In this document: positions 48,811-54,492 of the stretch, one piece after another
Numbering within the stretch: position 1 is the stretch's first letter
Layout of the letters: every line of letters begins with the position of its first letter
Assembly (NCBI GenBank): GCA_001598975.1
Contig: BBXU01002014.1
Span: 1-54,492 of the forward strand
Source: Parachlorella kessleri
Lineage: Eukaryota > Chlorophyta > Trebouxiophyceae > Chlorellales > Chlorellaceae
DNA length: 54,492 nucleotides
Direction: 5' to 3'
The notes under the pieces: generated by a model
Database searches by the model: none
What the model saw: only the letters and a program-made list of their open reading frames with translations
Told to the model about the DNA's origin: nothing
Program-made: the position numbers and the translations under genes

Positions 48811-51800
48811 TCAGGAAGGGGAGGCGCCGGCGCCCCCTCCTGCGCCTCCTGCTGCCCCTGGCTGCTGCACATACTGGAACTCCACCATCAGCGCCACATG
48901 GTCCGACGACCACTGGTCGTTGGGCAGCCCTGCAGGCACAAGCAGCATACTCACATTTTTTTTGGGTCTTTCCAGCCTTGTCATCCCTTCTCTTCGTCTT
49001 GGTTCCTTCCCTTCAGCTCGCAGTCTGGCAGGAGCTCGTCCCAAACCGCCAGCAGGGGCGCTACCAGCTGGCACCCGCCAAATACCGCAGTAACACCCCC
49101 CGCCGCTAGGGGGGCAAGGTTGTAAGATGCCGACCAGTCCCTGCGCCGCATGCCGCCCCCCTAGCCCTTGGCCCCAAGGACAGCAGAGTTGTGGAACCTT
49201 CAGTGAAACTGAGCTGGTTGGCCCTACACTCTGGCTAGGCTGTCGTACACCCTGGGACCCCACCCACCCGCGGTGGACTTGGTGCGGACCTCCGTCTCAT
49301 CCGGCAGCTCCAGCGTGGCCGAGGGCACCAGCGAGTCGGTGCTGTACAGCACATAGTCCAGTGTGCCGCGGAAGTCCTTGGTCACGTTGGTGAACCTGGC
49401 AGGGGGGTGGGGGGCAGGCAAGGTGTCACGCCGACCGCAAGCTGCCACCGCGTGGGGCAACAGGGGCACAAGGAGACGACTTGCAGAGGCCTTGAAGCGG
49501 CCGCAGGGCAGGGCTACAGTTGCAACGAACCCCGCACGCAGCATGCAAAACCCGTGAACACCGTGCAGGCAGGCATCCCTTACTTGGGCTCCCCCGTGGC
49601 CGCGTCCAGCCGCCGCTTCTGGCGCAGGCTGGCGTGGTCGCGGTCGGGGCACCCCGCCACCACCGTGTACGCGGAGCTCAGCGGCAGCGCGTGCTGCAGC
49701 TTGGAGGCGGGGCGGAGGATGCCCAGTGGGTCATTGGCCAGCTCCTACACACGAGTGGCAACCCGTCAAAGGGCAACCCGTCAAAACTTGTACAGCATTC
49801 ACATTCTTTGGGAAATAGTACAAGATAAGGGTTTCAATAGGGAAGTGAGGAATAAGGCAGGAGCTCCCCTCTCCCTCCAGGTTAGTGGGGGTTTTCAGCA
49901 GGGCTGTTCGCAGTGTATGCAAGGCAAGAAGGGGGGGGGAGTTGCCAGCCTCTGAGCTGGGAGTCGGGGCAGCGCATGAACGCATGGACTGGCGGCCAGC
50001 TCCTGTTGGGGGTAGAGACAACGGCAGATTGCGGAGGACAGCGTAGGACATCACTGATTCTGCTTCAAGGCGAGCTAGAACTGACTGTCAGGAGGTACGA
50101 GCTACAAAAACACGGCAGCCCAGGCAGCGGGGCCCTGCTCCCATCTCCTGTGTCTTCCTCGATACTCTCCCCTTCCCGGTGGGCCGCGATGTGGGGCCGG
50201 CCGCAGGAGGGCAAGGGCACAGAAACACAAGCGGGGGAGCCACAGCTCGCCAGGGGAGGGCTGCGCTCACCGCGTTGTTGGGCGGCACCGAGCCCTTGAC
50301 CAGCAGCATGTGCGCAGCAGAGCCTGGCGTGGTGTTGAAGTCTCCCGCCACCAGCATGGGGATGTCCGCGGAGGCCGCGATCTTCTCCAGGCCCTTCAGC
50401 AGGGTGTGCACCTGCAGCGCCACAGACCGCCAGCCCGCACCTCAACCAGCAGTGGGGGGAAGCCAACGGCTGGAGCAAAGCAAGGATGTAGGCGTACTTG
50501 GGACAAGGGGGGGGGGGGGTATGTGAAGCTAATGCAGCGATTTTCCCCAGGCCCCTCGAGCAGGGGGGTGCACCTGTGCAGGCTGCGGAAGGAGGGGGGA
50601 TCGTGAAAAGGGAAGCTGTGTGGACCAACCGGTCGCTTATGCAGAGAAGTCGCTGACCAACACCCATCTGAAACACTCCCACTTCTGCAACTGGCCGCCA
50701 GTTGCTCATACGCAGGGTGAAGCACCAATTCACCCGTCCCGGGTGTACTTAAGACACCTCCATGGCCATCGCCCAACTTTCAGGGTGACAATCGCCTTCT
50801 CCCCATAAGGGATAGCAGTCCCTGCACAGCGCCTACCTGCCACAGCTTCACATCATTGTTCTCCGGGTTGGCGTGGATGTGGGTGTTGGCCACGCAGATC
50901 AGCTGCCGCCGGCTGCCGCTACTGCTGCTGCCGCCGCCAGCGCCCCCGCTGCTGCTGCTGCTGCTGTTGCCGCCTCCGCCCGAGGGCCCGCCTTGGTCGC
51001 CAAAAGGCGGCTCGAGCGCTTCCAGAACGGCAATGAGCGCCACATTGTCCTGCATGTATTATAGGAGATGCCAGGTTGACATTGCTGGCTGTGTGTTCTT
51101 CTGGTAATGACAGTGGAGGTCCAGTACGTGCAGCACCCCAGCTGGGACACCACTGCCATGCAGATTGTTGACACTGGGTGACTACCAAGACCTTATAATT
51201 TGTGCCATCATTCGCATGGATGAGGATCGCACAACTTACAACAGCTTATCAACCAGCATGCGCGGTCCTGGGAGCGCAACAGCCCCACCACATCTGTTCA
51301 AGGAGATCCCAAAAGAGCAGGCCTCGGTCTTTGTTGTACTGTAGCGCTCCATAACCGGCAAAGCTTGGTGGCTTGATCTACTGGGAGGGAAGGGCTTTGC
51401 CAGGAGGAGTGCCGCCTTGTAAAGCCCCAGTTGACCTCTACTCTGCTCGTGAGAGCCCCCTTTATCATGCGCAAGAAGTACGGCCCTACCCTAGGCAGCA
51501 TGACGCGGCCAACACTCACAGGGCGCGTGTTGCGTATTCCTCCCAGGGCGTGCACGCCAGCAGCCCACACACACCTTGAGCAGTCGGTTGAGCGCTGCCT
51601 TCTTCTGGTCCGGCGGGAAGGCATCTGCCAGCGACAGGGCGGCCTTGTTGAACTCCACCTCGTACTTCTTGACCAGCGCAAACCGGTCCCGCCGGAAGAA
51701 GGTGGCGCAGCCGTCCATGGCGTACGCTGCAGCCAGCCAGCCATGTGGGATTATTGGTGAGGAAGGGAGCTGACAAACACAATGACCACCATAGGGAAGA

Positions 51801-54123
51801 CGGTGGCCACAACAAACACCCCATAGCAAACACCATGGATGCCAGGTGGAACCCATGTGAGACAGATCAGGCCACCCAACACTATCGGTACTTCACACGC
51901 GATGCGAACGAGGCTGCAAGGGCGGCGGCAGATTGCAGCTGCAAGGAGACCGCCCAGGAGCATGACAGCAGCCTCCTGTGCTTACAACACTCCCTCAGGG
52001 CACTGACGCATGCATTCTTCCACATGCCTCCTAGCACTCCGCCACCCACGTCCATAGGTGTAGCGATGTAATCACTATTAAAGCCGAGGAGGGTGCCCAA
52101 GCCTAGTCCAGACTAACAAAGCGCCACCCAACCATGCCGTGGTGGGTTATGGGCCTGCATCAAGCATGAAGTCTACATCCTATAACCGTAGTCTATCCCT
52201 ACACTGTCAAAGCCCTCACCGTTGCGCGTGTACATCTCGGTGGTTTTCTTCTTATAGATGGCGGTGTAGCCTGCCTTCTGAAGCTCGGGTGCCAGATAGT
52301 CCTGCACCAACAAGCAGGCATCGCAGTATATGGCACAATAATTTGACTGCTGGCCCTACAGACTTCCTGCAGCGCTGGCAAGGAAGCCCTGCAGCGCCTC
52401 CATATCTTGGCGGCTGAGTTCCTGCGGATAGGCTGCAATCTACCACCCTGCCACCCTGCCATCCTCAGCAGCCAAAGTATGAAACCCCAGCGCCGCTCCA
52501 CCCAGGCACACAACCCACCCGCTACGAAGGCAATGCCCCAGCACCTCTTGCAGGCACATGACACATGGCACATGCGCTGTGCCCCCCACACACCCAAGAG
52601 CCTTCTGAGCCACCCCTCAAAGCACCGTAGCACCGTAGCACCCCTCAAAGCACCCTCCACCCCTCAAAGCACCGTAGACAGGACCCAGAACCTAGGACCC
52701 CCGCCATGCCCCCCCACCTGGAAGTGGTTGCTCTGCACCTCCTGCAGGCACATGATGTCGGCGCCGTAGCCCAGCAGCTCCTTGAGCAGGTTGAGCTTGC
52801 GGTAGGGCCACGCCAGCGCCCAGTTGGGGCAGTACCCAAACTGGTCGGCCGTGGCATAGAGGTCCGCCAGCAGGTTGTAGGTGAGCAGCGTGAACTTGCC
52901 CTTGGTCACGCTGGGCTTGGCGGGCGTCAGCGGCACCAGCACGCGCTTGGGAGGGCAGGGCGCTGTGAGGGAGGGAGCAGGGAGAGCAAGACGAGGGAGG
53001 GTTGGGGGAGGCCGTGCAACCCAGGTGTGGAGCTTGCATCTGACCCGCTGCCCAGTTGCTGTTACCGAGCGCCCAGCGAGCGAGGGAGCTAGGAGAAACT
53101 AAAACAGGGAGGGGAGGGTTGGCGGAGGCCGCGCTGCCTGGAGTTCAGACTTGTGTCATGCATGGTGCATATGTCTATGAGCTTGGGGCCCTTTCAGTTG
53201 CACATGAACACTGTACACATGGCTCGCCAGCCGAAGCTAGCCCGACCTCCAAGGCAGCCAGTAGGGCTCACCTGGCCGCACGCGCGCCGTGATGAACGCG
53301 AAGGTCTACAGATCATTACTACAATTAATACCAGAATTATAAGCTCGTTAGTCGCCGCCCACCTGGCCGCACGCGCGCCGTGATGATGGAGAAGGTCTTG
53401 CCAACCTCGGGGTAGGGCGAGGCGGCGTCGTAGGCGGTGCAGTCAAACTTGAGGATGGCGCCCACATCCTCGGGTCCAGGGGTGTACGTCCGCTCCCGCC
53501 CCACCTGCACCAGTGCCGGGCAGCCGCAGACCCTGAGCTTTGACTGCGCGCTTAAGTGATTGCAACCTCTTCACGCGCGGCACGCCTTCTTGGCGCCGGA
53601 GTAGTAGGGAAACCCCTCTCACTGACAGACTGAAGCAGGTCCAGTGGGGTTGTTTCTTGGGCAAGGGATTTTCCTCAGGGTCTAAGGTCCCGGTCACAAG
53701 CAGGGGATTGTGCTAATGCAGCTGGAGAAGGGTTCGACTCATCATCTAGCTAGATAGCTAGCTAGCTTGGGCCGCATCGACGATGCCAAATCCCCCGCTA
53801 CAACAAGGCACTAAGGCGAAGTGGCAGCAGACCAGTCTCTGCATTGCCAGCTCCCATTGACAACATCTCCTTGCCTCGCCTGCTGTCCAGCGCCTCTCAA
53901 ACTTATTGTGAATCTGCCAGTGCCCCAGTCAAAAGATCCAGACACCCAGCGCACATCTGTCTTCTGTGTCTTTGACGAAAACCTCCATGAGAGGGTTTTA
54001 AACAGTTAGAGACAAAATTTACTTGCTTTGGCAGCAATCTGCTCACCTCTACCCAGCACTCGCCGCTGTTGCTGTAGGTATACCCGCCCTTGAAGCTGGA
54101 CTCTGGTGTGTACCCATTCTCGC
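48811..54123 (-). CDS. CCR4: CCR4 deadenylase, plant type (5' end outside window)
   Basis: Exons found: 54123-54047, 53504-53363, 52962-52718, 52301-52220, 51726-51575, 51049-50837, 50411-50271, 49744-49584, 49395-49268 and 48929-48811, all in phase, giving about 486 residues of the C-terminal part. Plant CCR4 signs come first: GECWVEVGRERTYTPGPEDVGAI, then the endonuclease/exonuclease/phosphatase core: LLTYNLLADLYA, IMCLQEVQSNHF (catalytic Glu), DGCATFFRRDRFALVKKYEVEFN, VANTHIHANPE, KIAASADIPMLVAGDFNTTPGS and QWSSDHVALMVEF. These match the family's Mg-binding and catalytic residues. The enzyme shortens mRNA poly(A) tails, normally in the CCR4-NOT complex. Exon 6 holds a Gly/Ser-rich insert of about 30 residues. 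The N-terminal zinc-binding part may begin with an exon near 54220-54290 (SSIRVWKRHFGQGK). Confidence 0.93.
53269..53386. repeat. 27-bp direct repeat duplicating a 5' splice site
   Basis: The same 27 bases occur at 53269-53295 and 53360-53386. The second copy spans the true end of the CCR4 exon at 53363; the first copy, 92 bp into the intron, carries a second exon end with a GTGAGC donor. Confidence 0.85.
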
Positions 54124-54492
54124 CTGCGCAATGAAACACCGCGGTCAGGCCAGCGCTTGCGAGTCCATGTGCACCATGTCATCTTGTCTTGTCCCACGGT
54201 TGTCATTGTCCCACCCCAGCTGCTCACTTTGCCTTGCCCGAAGTGACGTTTCCATACTCGGATGGAAGAGGTTGGCTTCACGTCCCTCATTCCCTAATCA
54301 CTCACAACAAGCGACACGATATTGCCATGGGAGTGCCTGTGTTCACATTCCGTATTCCCTCATCACACAACAAGCGACACCCCTCCCTGGCAGAACCACA
54401 GACCTCGGTCACTCCCAGTAAATAACTGAACAACACATTCACACAAACACAACAGCCCGTGAAGTCGCATGCTGTCACACACTCTGAGCAGC
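54124..54492. other. upstream part of the CCR4 gene, exons unresolved
   Basis: Probably intron plus one exon of the CCR4 gene around 54220-54290 (minus strand). An imperfect direct repeat of about 28 bp with ACAACAAGCGACAC occurs at about 54289 and 54350. The start codon was not found. Confidence 0.4.

Noticed and set aside
48356..49093. 245-codon open frame on the plus strand
   Set aside because: It overlaps the CCR4 last exon in antisense and is low in complexity.

Overview
This is a nuclear window from a green eukaryote. Almost every gene is split by many short introns, typically 80-350 bp, with GT or occasionally GC donors and TGCAG-type acceptors. GC content is high and exons are short. 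Several products are of plant type: a phytol kinase, an RH47-type organelle DEAD-box helicase, a plant-type CCR4 deadenylase and a PEX11. A chlorophyte alga, possibly a trebouxiophyte, fits best; no closer placement can be made from the sequence alone. No rRNA, tRNA, CRISPR array or complete transposon was seen.

Layout. 32-3478 (-): DCAF12-like WD40 substrate receptor, divergent from 3879-4962/5187 (+), a secreted ML-domain (NPC2-like) lipid-binding protein that may carry a membrane anchor. 5290-10805: a local segmental duplication holding two BTB/POZ genes (+), one interrupted by an in-frame stop, around an alpha/beta-hydrolase gene (-) with a frameshift; a copy of the hydrolase last exon lies before the first BTB gene. 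11252-15513 (-): RH47-like helicase, divergent from LIP2 octanoyltransferase (15801-17567, +). 17953-23888: two enoyl-CoA hydratase genes placed tail to tail; the second carries a perfect PTS2 peroxisomal signal and is divergent from PEX11 (24480-26590, +). 28353-31273 (-): phytol/polyprenol kinase. 31705-34323 (-): VPS4/katanin-type AAA ATPase. 34499-34858 (+): short acidic protein. 35987-44142 (+): a 13-exon gene for a roughly 1,411-residue, mostly disordered protein. 45365-47806 (-): MYND finger plus Mss51-like C-terminal domain. 48811->54123 (-): CCR4 deadenylase, whose 5' end lies outside the window.

How the genes relate. Helicase, LIP2 and the first hydratase all begin with presequence-like N termini, so 11-21 kb is a run of probable mitochondrial genes. 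The second hydratase and PEX11 are both peroxisomal and share a 591-bp intergenic region. The most unusual signals are the high share of GC-AG introns (six phase-supported cases), the targeting split between the two hydratase duplicates, the membrane-anchored ML protein, the duplicated exon in the large disordered gene and the duplicated 5' splice site in CCR4. Exon models were derived by hand from splice consensus, phase continuity and family resemblance; none has transcript support here.
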